Source of the DNA: Verrucomicrobiota bacterium
GTDB lineage: Bacteria > Verrucomicrobiota > Verrucomicrobiia > Chthoniobacterales > UBA10450
Assembly: GCA_003219225.1 (NCBI GenBank)
Contig: QHPZ01000010.1
Coordinates: forward strand, 1 to 7,173
Length of the DNA stretch: 7,173 nucleotides
Direction: 5' to 3'
In this document: piece after piece, positions 6,161-7,173 of the stretch
Numbering within the stretch: the stretch's first letter is position 1
Layout of the letters: each line of letters opens with the position of its first letter
Notes under the pieces: generated by a model
The model's database searches: none
The model's input: the letters and a program-made list of their open reading frames with translations, nothing else
What the model was told of the DNA's origin: nothing
Program-made: the position numbers and the translations under genes

Positions 6161-7173
6161 CTACTGCGCCGCCACGGCTGACGCTCGCTCGGTCGGAATC
6201 CTAAACGTCTCGATCAGCTCTTTGATCTCGTGAACGAAGCTGGCGGCGCCGGCGCCATTGACGACGCGATGATCGAAAGTGAGGGAGAGAGTGATAACTT
6301 CGGCGGTTTCGTTTTTCTTGCCGTTTGGAAGCAGCTCGCGGTGAGCGGTGCCTACGAACAAGGTTCCAACCGACGGGGGCACAACAATTGGCGCGCCCGC
6401 TTTAACGCCAAATGCGCCCAGACTGGTGATGACGACCGGCGCATTCATGGCGTCGATCCGACCGCCGCGCGTGGCATCGACGGTTTCGTTGTAAATCTTT
6501 ACGAACTCGGGCCAGTCCTTCTTGTTTGCATCGACAATCACCGCCGTGGCGAGACGATCGCCTTCCAATGCGACGGCCACGCCGAGATCGAAGTCTTCTT
6601 TCTCGACGATGCGGTCGTCTTCCAAAATTAACCGGCGGAACGGCGCGTGTCTTTCCATCGCCCGCACCACCGACCATGCGATCATGACTGACGGCGAGGG
6701 CGCATTCTTGCCATTCTTCTTTTTTGCTGCTTCTCGCGCCTTGCGAATCGAAGACCATTCTGCATCGATCTGCAGGTTCGCGGGGATCACCCGGCTAAGT
6801 TTGCGCGTGATCGTGGGTGCGAGCGCCGGTTCAACGCCGCTGTGGCGGCGGTCGTCGCGGCGACCGCGATCTTCTACTTCCGTAGCCGGCACGGCTGCCT
6901 CTACAGGTTCCGCCTTTCCGTCCCGCGAAACTGCCGCCGCTACTTGCTCTTCACGTTCCGCTTCGCCGGTCAGAATCGTGCCGAGTTCCTGGCCGATATC
7001 GACGGTGTCGCCGACTTTCGTTTTCCATTCGCCCATTACACCGGCGAATGACGATTGAATCGGATAAACAGCCTTGTCGGTCTCGACTTCGCAACGTTCG
7101 TCATCGAGCGCGATGGGGTCGCCCGGTTTCTTTAAAAGCGAAACGATCTTCGCGTTGCGAATTCCTTCGCCCA
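6161..7173 (-). CDS. 2-oxoacid dehydrogenase complex E2 (dihydrolipoyl acyltransferase), 5' partial
   Basis: The gene enters from the right edge; 336 codons are seen and only the first few residues are missing. E2 carries the acyl group on a lipoyl-lysine and transfers it to CoA within pyruvate, 2-oxoglutarate or branched-chain dehydrogenase complexes. Fragment residues 1-68 form a lipoyl domain with lipoyl-lysine motif ETDKAVYPI, Lys33 (codon 7075-7073). A charged, Ala/Glu/Arg-rich linker follows (about 69-115). The catalytic domain runs from about 116 (APTITRKLSRVIPANLQID) to 325, with FDLGVAVALEGDRLATAVI (194-212), APVVITSLGAFGV (244-256) and PSVGTLFVGTAHR (266-278). The active-site motif DHRVVNG has His301 but Asn305 where most E2s have Asp. 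I see no peripheral subunit-binding domain in the linker, which is unusual. No E1 or E3 gene is visible, so the substrate cannot be named. It converges with the hydratase gene, 9 bases between stops. Confidence 0.88.
   Translation of the reverse strand, partial: GEGIRNAKIVSLLKKPGDPIALDDERCEVETDKAVYPIQSSFAGVMGEWKTKVGDTVDIGQELGTILTGEAEREEQVAAAVSRDGKAEPVEAAVPATEVEDRGRRDDRRHSGVEPALAPTITRKLSRVIPANLQIDAEWSSIRKAREAAKKKNGKNAPSPSVMIAWSVVRAMERHAPFRRLILEDDRIVEKEDFDLGVAVALEGDRLATAVIVDANKKDWPEFVKIYNETVDATRGGRIDAMNAPVVITSLGAFGVKAGAPIVVPPSVGTLFVGTAHRELLPNGKKNETAEVITLSLTFDHRVVNGAGAASFVHEIKELIETFRIPTERASAVAAQ

Overview
This is a GC-rich, gene-dense bacterial chromosomal segment with short intergenic gaps. It holds seven protein-coding loci plus one disrupted gene, and no stretch over 300 bases lacks a gene. 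Protein wording, the near absence of Shine-Dalgarno sequences and the mix of an aerobic leucine-catabolism-type carboxylase with a tandem-CHASE3 sensor suggest a soil or freshwater Verrucomicrobiota-like (PVC group) heterotroph. That placement is an inference. I see no tRNA, rRNA, CRISPR array, insertion sequence or phage gene.

Left half (1-3229), all on the minus strand and read right to left: a single-domain GDP-mannose pyrophosphorylase (manC), the RuvX/YqgF nuclease-fold protein (ruvX), tRNA pseudouridine synthase A (truA), then after an 83-base gap with a small hairpin the N-terminal part of a membrane sensor with two CHASE3-like modules that runs off the left edge. manC and ruvX overlap by ATGA and ruvX-truA are 7 bases apart, so these three are very likely co-transcribed. 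They link nucleotide-sugar supply to RNA housekeeping by position only.

Middle (3230-3756): a 94-base divergent spacer, a 101-residue predicted membrane protein of unknown function with a good ribosome binding site, then a 127-base gap with a short inverted repeat.

Right half (3757-7173): a methylcrotonyl-CoA-carboxylase-type carboxyltransferase beta subunit (liuB-like) followed by an enoyl-CoA hydratase of the LiuC type. The order matches liuBC of leucine degradation, where LiuB makes 3-methylglutaconyl-CoA and LiuC hydrates it to HMG-CoA. The hydratase is broken: its two halves lie in different frames and about 16-17 residues are missing between them, which fits a deletion of roughly 50 bases. 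A five-copy heptamer repeat fills the gap in front of it. Converging on it, with 9 bases between stops, is a lipoyl-bearing E2 acyltransferase of a 2-oxoacid dehydrogenase complex that runs off the right edge.

I did not find a clearly new biological system. The points most worth a second look are the hydratase lesion, the heptamer array, the E2 active-site Asn with no visible subunit-binding domain, and the unknown membrane protein divergent from manC.
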